From the NCBI GenBank assembly GCA_017623215.1, contig JAGAPO010000044.1, positions 1 to 55,580 on the forward strand: 55,580 nt of DNA, in the 5' to 3' direction. The translations under genes were made by a program, and so were the position numbers. Every line of letters starts with the position of its first letter. Within the stretch, counting starts at the first letter, position 1. Positions 46,722-55,062 of the stretch are shown here, one piece after another. The stretch is from Lachnospiraceae bacterium. GTDB lineage: Bacteria; Bacillota; Clostridia; Lachnospirales; Lachnospiraceae. The notes beneath the pieces are model-generated. The model had not been told where the DNA came from and made no database searches. It was given only the letters and a program-made list of their open reading frames with translations.

Positions 46722-48485
46722 TCAGAAGTTCTCTTTTTCTATTCTGCGGCGTTTCTTCCATTCGCATACCACAAGTATTATGATGCCGGCAGCAATCCGG
46801 ATTACCCACACCTGAGGAAACGCAAACGTATCGGATTCTTCCTCCGCATCACCGGCATCCTGATATTCCACTCCTTCAAGCGCGAGATATTCCGAAACCG
46901 CATCTGCAAGTTCTCGAACCGTGCTCTCGCTTAAGACATTGGAAAGGCCGCACGCCGAGACCGCGTCTCGAATTCCGGTGTTGCAGCCCTGTTCCACGAA
47001 TGTTAGATAGGTCTCTGTTCCCGCCTTCCAGTCATCTATTGATTCTTCCCAGATCTCAAATGCCGCTATCGCGGATACTGCGTAGCTGATATAATACATC
47101 GGCTGCTCGAACATGTGCACATTCTCCATCCACTGATACGCGGAACCATTGCTGACCGAAAGCCCCCGGATTCCATACTGCTCTGACAGTTCGATATACC
47201 GTTCGGTAATCTCCTCCGCAGTCATATCCGGATTCTTATATACCTCACACTGGAATTCATCATACAGGCAGCCGTCCACAATGCTCGTCAGCACCGAATA
47301 AATCGTATATAGTCTGAAATCCTCTGCGTTCTCCCCGTATATCTCATCATAAAAGTCCAGGAACAGAAGCTCAAGCGCCTGCGAATGAACCTCCGAGACG
47401 TCAATCGAGTCCAGCTCATAATATTGACTCTGACCGTTCTGATAGAATTCATTGTAATGTCCAAACTCATGAATCAGGGTCATTACGTCATAAAAGCTTC
47501 CATCCGATGCATGGAACATAAACGGCGCTTCATATTCGGAAAGGTACGTGGTATATCCAATCTGCATCTTTTTCTCATCCACATCCCAGTCATACAGATG
47601 GTACTTTCTCATATAGGAATAGGCCTCCGCAATCTTCTCCGACACGCTTCCCATATACGGTTCCAGCATATCCAACAGCTCCTCTTCGCCTCCATACTCA
47701 TAGGCGTACAGCCTGTCGATACTCTCCTCATCAAACTCATCGAGCACCTTCTCATAGACCGGAACCACATAGCTTTTCACGTAAGAATACAGATACCCGG
47801 CATCCTTCGTGGAATAGTCCCTCATGTAATAATTCTCGTACGCAAAATCCGCGTAATTATCATATTCGTACAGCTCTGCCGTCTTCGTCCTGACATCAAC
47901 GAGCTCTGCAAAGATTTCCCCCATCGTCTCGTACCTGTCCTCCGCATCCGAAAGCAGCACCTGATCATATTCATTTATCAATGCTTCTTCCCGCTTGCCA
48001 AGCGCAAGCTCCTCCTCTGTCATGGGGATATATTCCTGATACCACAGTACCTCTTCCCCTTCCAGTTCCACCAGCGCGTCCTCATAAGGGGAGTTCAATA
48101 TCACGCTTACCGTCTGCAGGAATTCATCGTACACCGTATTGACGCATTCATACATCCATTCTGATTCATTCCAATAATACTCGTCATTCACATCCCGGTA
48201 ATAATAATTCTGACAAAGCGTATATAACGTATCCATCCGCTTTACTTCATCCAGAAGTTCCTGATAGGCCGAAAGCACTTCCTCCTTTTTTCCCTCTTCT
48301 TCCGTTAATGCCTCAACTTTTTCCTGAAGCGCATAAAATTGTTCCATATCATACCGCTCATACTCCATGTCCCGGTAATCAACCTTGGCATGCTCTGCGG
48401 CATTCACTGACACGGGCCGCCACAGCCCTGTTATCAGAGCCGCCGCGGCACTCATTATGATCCATGATTTTTTTAAATGTCCCAT
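46722..48485 (-). CDS. M3-family-like zinc metallopeptidase, membrane-anchored
   Basis: 587 residues. A signal-like N-terminus (IIMSAAAALITGLWRPVSVNA) and a C-terminal membrane helix with a basic tail (VWVIRIAAGIIILVVCEW, then KKRRR) suggest an extracellular enzyme fixed to the membrane. The zinc motif is HEFGHYNEFYQNG, with a further Glu in SEVHSQALELLF as third ligand, the arrangement of M3/oligoendopeptidase F. Most M3 enzymes are cytoplasmic and cut short peptides, so an exported anchored form is uncommon. The ribosome site is weak (AAGG). It lies 39 bases from the GH2 gene and 39 from the hydrolase gene. Confidence 0.85.
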   Translation of the reverse strand: MGHLKKSWIIMSAAAALITGLWRPVSVNAAEHAKVDYRDMEYERYDMEQFYALQEKVEALTEEEGKKEEVLSAYQELLDEVKRMDTLYTLCQNYYYRDVNDEYYWNESEWMYECVNTVYDEFLQTVSVILNSPYEDALVELEGEEVLWYQEYIPMTEEELALGKREEALINEYDQVLLSDAEDRYETMGEIFAELVDVRTKTAELYEYDNYADFAYENYYMRDYSTKDAGYLYSYVKSYVVPVYEKVLDEFDEESIDRLYAYEYGGEEELLDMLEPYMGSVSEKIAEAYSYMRKYHLYDWDVDEKKMQIGYTTYLSEYEAPFMFHASDGSFYDVMTLIHEFGHYNEFYQNGQSQYYELDSIDVSEVHSQALELLFLDFYDEIYGENAEDFRLYTIYSVLTSIVDGCLYDEFQCEVYKNPDMTAEEITERYIELSEQYGIRGLSVSNGSAYQWMENVHMFEQPMYYISYAVSAIAAFEIWEESIDDWKAGTETYLTFVEQGCNTGIRDAVSACGLSNVLSESTVRELADAVSEYLALEGVEYQDAGDAEEESDTFAFPQVWVIRIAAGIIILVVCEWKKRRRIEKENF

Positions 48486-48524
48486 CCAACACCATGCCTT
48501 TCCGAGCCGTTTTGATTCCTGAAG

Positions 48525-49484
48525 CTATATCTTTATATATTTTTCCAGGAATGCATCTACCGCGGCCTCATACGCCTCCCGGTCCACATTGAACGAGACC
48601 GCATGCGCGGCTCCTTTCACAAGCAAGAGCTCCGTGGATTCCTTCCTCATCTCATGCATCGCAACGGACATTCTGGTCGGAACGAAATGATCGGCGTCCC
48701 CGTGAATGAACAAAATCGGAATATTACTGCATGCAACCCCATCCGCCGGTCTCACATCCCGAATGCGAAATCCCGCCCTGAATCGCAGGATGATATCCGC
48801 AGCCGGCAGAAAGATGCAGGCCGGAAGATGCATTCTGTTCTTCAGCTGATGTCTGAGCAAATCCTCCAAATCCGAATATCCGCAGTCCGCAATCACGGCG
48901 GCCGGCCGTTTGTCGATGACCAGATGATTCAGAACCGTTGCCGCGCCCATGGATTCTCCATGTGTCACAATCAGGATATCCTGTCCGAACCGGTTCTCAC
49001 ACCAGTCCAACACGGTCTGCAGATCAAACTTCTCGTAATAGCCCATCGTCGTGTATCCTTTTCCGCTCTGACCGTGGTTCCTCTGGTCGTAGATAATAAC
49101 CTCAAATCCGCGCTTTAAAAAAATCTCCGCATACATGGCGCTCGCATATTTGGTGCTTGTGTAGCCGTGGCTGATAACCGCAATCTTCTTTCGGCCGCCC
49201 GCGGGGCTCATCTTCTCCTCTCCCTCAGGAAGACGCAGATATTCGCAGGCGAGCTCATAGCCGTATCGTGACAGAATTCGGAAGCGTTCAATCCGGAGCG
49301 AACGATAGAACGCTTCGTTCAGACGTCCTCTTTTTACTTCTCTCTCATAAAGAGCCTCGTTGTCGAGAACCTTTGGCTTCAGTACAATATTGGTAAGCTT
49401 ATACGAAACTCCAACAATCCCGGCACAGGCTCCTGCTGCCGCGGCTGCGGCTGTTATCAGCTTTTTTCTGAGCTCCTGCTTCAT
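48525..49484 (-). CDS. alpha/beta hydrolase with N-terminal membrane helix
   Basis: 319 residues. A hydrophobic segment near the N-terminus (LITAAAAAAGACAGIVGVSYKL) is followed by an alpha/beta hydrolase fold. The nucleophile Ser lies in GESMGAATVL, the Asp in LFIHGDADHFVP, and the His in VKGAAHAVSF. It resembles BAAT/YitV- or FrsA-like hydrolases of unknown substrate. ATG at 49484 is preferred with AAGGA nine bases upstream; a TTG at 49490 is also open. It is embedded in the minus-strand gene set. Confidence 0.85.
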   Translation of the reverse strand: MKQELRKKLITAAAAAAGACAGIVGVSYKLTNIVLKPKVLDNEALYEREVKRGRLNEAFYRSLRIERFRILSRYGYELACEYLRLPEGEEKMSPAGGRKKIAVISHGYTSTKYASAMYAEIFLKRGFEVIIYDQRNHGQSGKGYTTMGYYEKFDLQTVLDWCENRFGQDILIVTHGESMGAATVLNHLVIDKRPAAVIADCGYSDLEDLLRHQLKNRMHLPACIFLPAADIILRFRAGFRIRDVRPADGVACSNIPILFIHGDADHFVPTRMSVAMHEMRKESTELLLVKGAAHAVSFNVDREAYEAAVDAFLEKYIKI

Positions 49485-49508
49485 CTCCAATGATCCTTTC
49501 TCTTAAAA

Positions 49509-51005
49509 TCACTCCCGCATTCCGAGTATCTCTACATAGGTCTCTTCCTTCATCGAGACCTCAAACTCCCGAATCAATCGTATTCTTCCACCCATATAGC
49601 GTCTTACAAAATCCCGGTTATGCGTATAAAGAATGATGACACCATCCCTCTTCAGCAGCTCCGGGATCTTTCTGAAAAAGCGCTGATAGAGCTTTTCAAG
49701 CTCCGGCAGCTGCTCCCTTTGTCTGCTCCATGGCATATCCGTAATAATCTCATCGAACAGGTACTCATGCCTGAAATCGAAGAAATCACGATTAATGTAA
49801 TTCACCGTCTCCTTCGCGGCCTTCGTATTCTCCCTTGCTCCTTTGATTGCCTCTCCGAAGCTGTCAACGCCGTACATGGTTCCGGCTTTCACAAGTCTTG
49901 TTCTTTCAATCAGCATGGTTCCCACTCCGCAGAACGGATCCAGCACCTGCGCGTTCTCCTTCAGCCATGGCTTCGCAAGCGCGGCCGTCAGCGCGGCATT
50001 TGCCGGATGAATGCTGGCGGCAACCACGTTCTTACGATATTCGAACCTAATATCCCTTCTGGTGAACAACCGTATTACAATATTATAATTCCCCTCTTTA
50101 TTCTCGATAAACCGGATCTCCAATTCGTAAAAGGATGGCGTATTAATCAGCGTTCTCCCCGATACTGCCTCAATCTGCGAGGCAAGGCGCTTGACATAAG
50201 CCGCCTTTTTATCCGGCTCCATCTTATTCTTAACCTCAATCCGGAAATAGAACGGAGCCTCGCCTTCATGGCAGCTCAGCAAAAAGGTAAGCAGCGGATG
50301 ATCGCCGCCTGCAATGATCTCTGCCGCCTCCTCCGGATTCGCCGGCACCGTCTTCATTCCTTCCACCGCAAACAGCTGCTCACGAACGGTTCGAAGCCTG
50401 TCGATCTCCTCTAACTTATCCGTTCTGACTAAAAGTCCTGCCGGAATCTGCTTTTGCTGCATTCCCTTCAGCTCCTCGGCGATCAGATGAATATGATTCC
50501 GATTCGTCGTCAGAATCATCGTGAGCTCCTTTTTCGGTCTGCAGAACCGATGCGCCTTCGGCTGATTTACCGCGACAAGCATGGAGCTTAGCTGTCTGCG
50601 CTCTTCCTCGACATGCTTTCGGTTCTCAGGCGTCACCGGCAGCCGATTCAGTTCCTCCATCCTTGACTTTAGCTTGGCAAGCACCGGATAATAATTCAGC
50701 TCCGCCATCGCGCTCAGATAAGAGCTCTTCACAAACAGCTGCTCTTCTTTCTCATAAGCAGTATACAGCGTCTCAACCCAGGAATTATCTCCGGACGCAC
50801 CCGCAAGCAGTGCTGCGTTCTTCCTCACCTTGGCGTCCTCGCTCTTAAGAAGCTCCTGTTCGAACAGAGTGTGCCACTCTTCATCCCTTAAAAGCCTTCC
50901 CCATTCCTGTCGCGCCTCGTTATCCTTTAATTCCGCCTTCAGAGCAATCAGATTCTTTCGGATCTCTTCTCCGGATCTGAGCTGCTTTAAATAATCTGCT
51001 ATCAT
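49509..51005 (-). CDS. TRM11/THUMP-type RNA or DNA methyltransferase with a helical N-terminal domain
   Basis: 498 residues. The C-terminal third is a SAM-dependent methyltransferase: motif I is VLDPFCGVGTMLIERTRL and the catalytic motif reads ITDMPWSR where (N/D)PP(Y/W) is usual, so the second Pro-type position is changed to Met. N-terminal residues 1-130 look like HEAT-like helical pairs (KVRKNAALLAGASGDNSW...). The middle part, FYFRIEVKNKM, is similar to a THUMP-type segment. An N2-guanine tRNA or rRNA methylase is possible but the substrate is not known. It precedes the alpha/beta hydrolase by 24 bases. Confidence 0.82.
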   Translation of the reverse strand: MIADYLKQLRSGEEIRKNLIALKAELKDNEARQEWGRLLRDEEWHTLFEQELLKSEDAKVRKNAALLAGASGDNSWVETLYTAYEKEEQLFVKSSYLSAMAELNYYPVLAKLKSRMEELNRLPVTPENRKHVEEERRQLSSMLVAVNQPKAHRFCRPKKELTMILTTNRNHIHLIAEELKGMQQKQIPAGLLVRTDKLEEIDRLRTVREQLFAVEGMKTVPANPEEAAEIIAGGDHPLLTFLLSCHEGEAPFYFRIEVKNKMEPDKKAAYVKRLASQIEAVSGRTLINTPSFYELEIRFIENKEGNYNIVIRLFTRRDIRFEYRKNVVAASIHPANAALTAALAKPWLKENAQVLDPFCGVGTMLIERTRLVKAGTMYGVDSFGEAIKGARENTKAAKETVNYINRDFFDFRHEYLFDEIITDMPWSRQREQLPELEKLYQRFFRKIPELLKRDGVIILYTHNRDFVRRYMGGRIRLIREFEVSMKEETYVEILGMRE

Positions 51006-51055
51006 GTCGTCTCTGTTATCCTTTCTCTGCGACCGTCATTCTCTCTCCCGATAAG

Positions 51056-51628
51056 TCAGGCTCTTTCGCTCTCCTCGAATTCCTCTTCCAGTACATCCGC
51101 TCCGCCATATTCCGGCGCATTCTTTTCTTCCTCAACGCCGGCCGCGCGCACACAGATACCGCCCATCAGCCCCTCCGCATGCAGATAAATGGTAGCTCCG
51201 GGACGATTCTCCGGTACCATGTTGGCCATCCCGCCGAATACTACGGTTCCGCTTACCGATACATTGATATCGTTCGGAACCTTCAAATCAATCCCGCCCA
51301 TTACGGTCTTGCAGGTAACAGAAATATCCTTCTCAATTACAGCCTTGCTTAAATCAAGCTCGATTCCGCCCATCACCGCTGTATACTCGCCGCCCTGATA
51401 GGTCTCTCCCTCACAGGTAAACTTACGTCCTCCAAAGATTGCATAATGCTCCGGACAATCGGTATCCTTCGTCTCTTCTTCGCGCGAGGCGGACTTCTCG
51501 TTCAATATCTTCTTCACAAGCACAGACACGCCTCTAATTACAGCAACCGCCGCTGCCACCTTAACAATGGTCTTTAACATACTGTTCTTTTCCGAATTCT
51601 CATTTGCTTCGATCTCGTATCTCTTCAT
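51056..51628 (-). CDS. LiaF-like C-terminal domain protein
   Basis: 190 residues. A short hydrophobic segment near the N-terminus (TIVKVAAAVAVIRGVSVLV) is followed by a repeated beta pattern (YTAVMGGIELDLSKA, KTVMGGIDLKVPND, GTVVFGGMANMVPEN, EGLMGGICVRA). This MGGI/FGGM repeat is typical of the LiaF/YvqF C-terminal domain (DUF1707/DUF2154-type). LiaF controls cell-envelope stress systems; no LiaRS pair is near here. ATG at 51628 is chosen with GGAGG five bases upstream. It lies 44 bases after the bactofilin gene stop, which suggests cotranscription. Confidence 0.78.
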   Translation of the reverse strand: MKRYEIEANENSEKNSMLKTIVKVAAAVAVIRGVSVLVKKILNEKSASREEETKDTDCPEHYAIFGGRKFTCEGETYQGGEYTAVMGGIELDLSKAVIEKDISVTCKTVMGGIDLKVPNDINVSVSGTVVFGGMANMVPENRPGATIYLHAEGLMGGICVRAAGVEEEKNAPEYGGADVLEEEFEESERA

Positions 51629-51672
51629 CATTTCCTCCAATTCTGCCGTTAACACGGCCATGTCCTGATTCT

Positions 51673-52383
51673 TTAATCCTCTATATAATATACTTCTGCG
51701 TTCCCGGTAATCTTCTCGATCTCGGCCGAACGCGCGATGTAAAGCTCCTTATCACAATCCACCTGCTGAATGATACATCCGCTTCCGATCCGGACATACT
51801 GCCCGTTCACGATATCCGCGTTAACGCATTCAATATCCACCTTTGTTGCCTCAAGTACCTTCGCACTTGATATGGCCAGGCTCTTTTTCAATTGAAAGCC
51901 CAGAATATTAATATCAATATTCGCTTTGATTCTTCCTTTTCCCTTGTTTCCGCTGTGGATGACAATCTCGTCTCCGTATATCTCTCCGGCCTTGACGATA
52001 CCGTCAACTTTTACCAGATCCGCACAGATCTCGGAATCTGTATTCAGGCATCCGTCACAGATAATCTTCTCCCCCTCCAGCTTGGCTCCGTTCAGGGTAA
52101 TGCAGCCATCGCAGAACAGCTCTCCTGCGGTAAGCCTGCCATTCTTCAGATTAAGGGTCCCATCCACCTTCATATTCCCGGCAGAGAGCTTTCCTTTCAG
52201 ATTGCAGACTCCGTCACATTGCATGCTTCCGCAGGCAAGTTTCCCCTCCCCGTTCATAACCCCATTGATTGCGAGGAACTCCGCCTTTACATCTCCGGCC
52301 AGTCTTGCGATTCCATCGGCCTCAATCCGGTCATATTCTCCGCCATTCAGCGTTCCGATTCCATCTATCTTCTGACTATTCAT
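51673..52383 (-). CDS. bactofilin-like polymer-forming protein (YhbE/YhbF type)
   Basis: 236 residues of short beta strands, with repeating segments such as GKLSAGNMKVDGTLNLKNGRL and CDGCITLNGAKLEGEKIICDG, as in polymer-forming DUF583 proteins. In Bacillus subtilis the YhbD gene is followed by two bactofilins (YhbE, YhbF); the same order is seen here with one. A cytoskeletal or envelope role is inferred from the family. ATG at 52383 is chosen with GGAG six bases upstream. An in-frame GTG at 52419 lies inside a run of 15-bp repeats (52409-52494) and would add 12 residues (MSKERMAGMEIR). Confidence 0.83.
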   Translation of the reverse strand: MNSQKIDGIGTLNGGEYDRIEADGIARLAGDVKAEFLAINGVMNGEGKLACGSMQCDGVCNLKGKLSAGNMKVDGTLNLKNGRLTAGELFCDGCITLNGAKLEGEKIICDGCLNTDSEICADLVKVDGIVKAGEIYGDEIVIHSGNKGKGRIKANIDINILGFQLKKSLAISSAKVLEATKVDIECVNADIVNGQYVRIGSGCIIQQVDCDKELYIARSAEIEKITGNAEVYYIED

Positions 52384-52408
52384 TCTAATCTCCATTCCCG
52401 CCATTCGT

Positions 52409-52494
52409 TCTTTTGACACTCGTTATTTCGACATTTGCTATTTCGACATTCAATATTTCGACATTCGATATTTCGACATTCGATATTTCGAATT
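52409..52494 (-). repeat. 15-bp tandem repeats carrying in-frame ATG-TCG-AAA codons
   Basis: Five clear copies, plus a degenerate sixth next to the gene, of TATTTCGACATTCGA (plus strand). The minus-strand reading gives, in frame with the bactofilin gene, ATG TCG AAA TAT CGA twice (the second ending in TGA one copy later), then ATG TCG AAA TAG, then ATG TCG AAA TAA, then GTG TCA AAA GAA CGA, which opens into the gene. Each unit is thus a copy of a start region, and several end at a stop. Likely duplications of the natural 5' end. Confidence 0.85.
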
Positions 52495-52528
52495 AATCAG
52501 CGAGTTCAGGTCTCCCGCGCCATCTGCT

Positions 52529-53158
52529 CTACTGAAACCGAAAGCGATTCTTATATTTGATCTTAATGCGTCCTGCGGCCTCATCCATTCGAATCAATGC
52601 GGTCTCTTCCATTCTTGCATCCAGCATCACCTGAGCCTGATCCGGCTGCAGCATCCCAAGCCAGTCATTCGCTGTCTTTATGATGCGAAGGATGACTCCG
52701 GTCGTCTTAAGGCGCGCCAGCGCATACTTCATATTGTCCGTGAATTCTCCCACTTTCTCCCTCGGAAGTCCTCCTTCTTCGCAGGCCTGCGAGACCATGG
52801 CCATATAAATTATCTCAGGGAAGGTGAAATTCTCTTTCCCGAATGCTCCCGCAAATACCGGAATCAATCCCGGCTCAATCTCATCAATCTCCTCGAGCTC
52901 GGCAATTCCAAAGGTCCGATCCGCAACCTCAGGAGACAGGATCTTCGCAAGCTCCTCCAACGTATACTTATCCTTCAATTCCTGAATCGAACGGATTCTG
53001 CTGAGTATCTGTTCTCTTGGGAAGAAGGTCTCCTGTCCGGTATAAGAGGACTGCTTGATGAACCATTCCTCCGGAATCAGCTTCTCCCGCTTCCACCGAT
53101 AAAGCTGCCCATATGAAATTCCCGTAATTGCGAGCAAATCCTTTTTCGAAATCAACAT
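52529..53158 (-). CDS. yhbD: YhbD-like regulator with MerR-type N-terminal HTH (DUF4004)
   Basis: 209 residues. The N-terminus reads LLAITGISYGQLYRWKREKLIP, a MerR-like winged helix. A second helical segment follows (DKYTLEELAKILSPEV), and the rest matches YhbD/DUF4004. It precedes the bactofilin gene as in Bacillus. It has its own promoter at 53226-53254 with a palindrome just downstream (53201-53209), also present twice before the next small gene, so autoregulation is likely. The cognate signal is unknown. Confidence 0.82.
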   Translation of the reverse strand: MLISKKDLLAITGISYGQLYRWKREKLIPEEWFIKQSSYTGQETFFPREQILSRIRSIQELKDKYTLEELAKILSPEVADRTFGIAELEEIDEIEPGLIPVFAGAFGKENFTFPEIIYMAMVSQACEEGGLPREKVGEFTDNMKYALARLKTTGVILRIIKTANDWLGMLQPDQAQVMLDARMEETALIRMDEAAGRIKIKYKNRFRFQ

Positions 53159-53200
53159 CCTATCACTTCGTTCCCTTCCTGTTATTCCCGTTCATAATAC

Positions 53201-53254
53201 AACATTGTTCTATTGTGTTATCTAAACTATATCATACTATGCGGAAAACGTCAA
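53201..53254 (-). promoter_or_regulatory. yhbD promoter with downstream operator
   Basis: TTGACG (53254-53249) and TATAGT (53231-53226) are 17 bases apart on the minus strand. AACATTGTT (53201-53209, palindrome AACA-N-TGTT within ATACAACATTGTTCTAT) lies about 10-20 bases past the expected transcription start. Its position suits repression of yhbD. Confidence 0.6.
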
Positions 53255-53255
53255 A

Positions 53256-53534
53256 TTATTTCCTGTCGTACGACCAATACTGCCCGTCCGCTGCGATGTC
53301 ATCCTTCAGTTCCGGATGCTCCGCCAGGTACTCCCGATATTCCCTCTGGAGACGCTTCTCCTGCGCCCTCTGTACGCTCTCATCCATCCTGGTCAGCAAT
53401 CGAATCCCCCGTCGAATTCCTTTGCGAAGCAGACTGCCGCCTCGTTCTCCGGTACGCGATATTGCTTCAAATCCGCTCATTCTTCTCTTCCCGCCAATCC
53501 AATCACAGGTATTCATTACAAAATAATCCGTCAT
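53256..53534 (-). CDS. small hypothetical protein, strongly basic
   Basis: 92 residues, unrecognised. The N-terminus is MTDYFVMNTCDWIGGKRR; a helical, Arg/Lys/Glu-rich C-terminal half follows (LLTRMDESVQRAQEKRLQRE). There is no membrane helix or signal peptide. ATG at 53534 is chosen because AGGAGG lies six bases before it. The frame is open upstream to 53663, but the first ATG there has no ribosome site. It sits 2-30 bases upstream of the yhbD promoter and shares the AACATTGTT operators, so it may be regulated by the YhbD-like protein. Confidence 0.6.
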   Translation of the reverse strand: MTDYFVMNTCDWIGGKRRMSGFEAISRTGERGGSLLRKGIRRGIRLLTRMDESVQRAQEKRLQREYREYLAEHPELKDDIAADGQYWSYDRK

Positions 53535-53610
53535 ACCTATCCTCCTGTCCCTCCAACAGCCCGGCAAAATAAAACGGCTGTCAGAATAAACCTGTTCTGA
53601 TTCAAAACAG

Positions 53611-53663
53611 AACATTGTTTTATTTGATGTATCAAACATAACATTGTTTTGTTTCTTTGTCAA
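53611..53663 (-). promoter_or_regulatory. promoter of the small gene with two operator copies
   Basis: TTGACA (53663-53658) and TATGTT (53640-53635) are 17 bases apart. AACATTGTT occurs twice here: at 53640-53648 within the spacer, and at 53611-53619 downstream. Operator overlap with the promoter is expected for repression or for a MerR-type activation. Confidence 0.6.
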
Positions 53664-53720
53664 GACCTAAATTATTCTTTTTTACTTTACGACTGCTTTC
53701 TCTGAGCAAGCGGAGATACG

Positions 53721-53777
53721 AAAATGCACGTCCGGATTCTCTTTATCTGGCACAGGATCGTTCCGGGCGTGCATTTT
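53721..53777. terminator. bidirectional terminator after the DUF1015 gene
   Basis: AAAATGCACGTCCGG (53721-53735) pairs with CCGGGCGTGCATTTT (53763-53777), 14 of 15 bases, with a 27-base loop. T-rich ends lie on both sides. It lies between the DUF1015 stop (53782) and the small-gene promoter. Confidence 0.75.
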
Positions 53778-53781
53778 ATTC

Positions 53782-55035
53782 TTATTTTTCAATTTCATGA
53801 ATAAATAATCCGCTGCGCAGCTTTGGCTCAAACCATGTGGATTTGGGCGGCATTAGCAGTCCCGCGTCCGCTACTTCAAATAACTCCTGAATCGAGGTCG
53901 GATACATCGAGAATGCCGCAGCCATGTCAGTCTTAGCTCGTCTCTCCAGTTCTCCGAGTCCGCGGATTCCGCCGACAAAGTCAATTCGTTTATCTGTTCT
54001 GGGATCTTCGATTCCAAATACCGGCTTAAGCAGATAGTCCTGCAGAAGCGATACGTCAAGTCCTGCTACCGGATCCTTGATGTTAAGCAGTTCCTCCTTT
54101 GCCTCAAGACGATACCACTCTCCGTCAAGATACATGCCAAATACCCCTTTTTTCTCCGGGCTTACCGGCGCACTCTGCTTCGATACCGCAAAGTATTTCG
54201 CGGCTTCGGTCAGAAGCTCCTCCTTTGTATGGCCGTTCCAGTCTTTGATCAGACGGTTGTACGGCAAAATCGCAAGTTCGTCCTCCAGGAAGGTAACGGA
54301 GAGGAAGTAATTGAATTCCTCTGTTCCTGTGTAACCCGGATGCGCATCCCGCCTTTTGAGTCCTACCTTTACGGCTGAAGCCGCTCTGTGATGTCCATCC
54401 GCGATATAGATTGCCTCCATCTCTTTAAATGCCCTTTGGATTGCCGATACACGCCCGGACTCTGCGTCGGTCTTTCCTATCTGGAATACCCGGTGTCTGA
54501 TTCCGTCCTTCGATATAAAATCATACAGGGGCTCATCCTGTTTTGCCTCATTGATCACTTTTTTTAGTTCTTCATTCTTTCTGCATGCCAAAAAGATAGG
54601 GCCTGTCTGTGCACTCATAACATCCACGTGACGGATTCGGTCGAGCTCTTTTTCTTCCCTGGTGTTCTCGTGCTTTTTAATGATGCCGTCTATGTAATCG
54701 TCAAGCGAAGCACATCCGACGATTCCGTTTTGTACACGCCCGTCCATGGTAAGTTCGTATATGTAGTAGCTCTCTTTGGTGTCTTTTTGGTAAATACCCA
54801 AGGCAAGCTGTTCCTGCAACATTTCCGCCGCCTTTCTATAGTTCTCGGGCGCGTATATATCCTGCGTGTCAGGGAACTGGGTCTCTGGACGGTCGATGTT
54901 CAGGAAGGAGACGGGATCAAGCGCGGCTTCTGCTTTTGCCTCTTCCCGGTTATAGACGTCGTATGGAAGGGCTGCGGTTCTTGCCGCATATTTTGCGTCT
55001 GGTCTGATACAGATGAAGGGTTTGATGTTCGCCAT
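53782..55035 (-). CDS. DUF1015-family protein
   Basis: 417 residues. The family starts with a motif like FICIRPDAKYAARTAALPYDVYN, with YIADGHHRAASA later and FVGGIRGLGELERRAKTD near the C-terminus. Described members occur beside serine biosynthesis genes in Clostridia and have been proposed as HTH/kinase-like proteins; no reaction can be assigned here. GGAGGACAACC precedes the ATG. It follows the small gene at 55063 by 27 bases. No serA or serC is visible before the window edge. Confidence 0.8.
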   Translation of the reverse strand: MANIKPFICIRPDAKYAARTAALPYDVYNREEAKAEAALDPVSFLNIDRPETQFPDTQDIYAPENYRKAAEMLQEQLALGIYQKDTKESYYIYELTMDGRVQNGIVGCASLDDYIDGIIKKHENTREEKELDRIRHVDVMSAQTGPIFLACRKNEELKKVINEAKQDEPLYDFISKDGIRHRVFQIGKTDAESGRVSAIQRAFKEMEAIYIADGHHRAASAVKVGLKRRDAHPGYTGTEEFNYFLSVTFLEDELAILPYNRLIKDWNGHTKEELLTEAAKYFAVSKQSAPVSPEKKGVFGMYLDGEWYRLEAKEELLNIKDPVAGLDVSLLQDYLLKPVFGIEDPRTDKRIDFVGGIRGLGELERRAKTDMAAAFSMYPTSIQELFEVADAGLLMPPKSTWFEPKLRSGLFIHEIEK

Positions 55036-55062
55036 GGTTGTCCTCCTTTTTTGGGAATTGCT

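Noticed and set aside
52409..52494. A CRISPR array
   Set aside because: The units are 15 bp, directly adjacent, without spacers; no cas genes are in the window.
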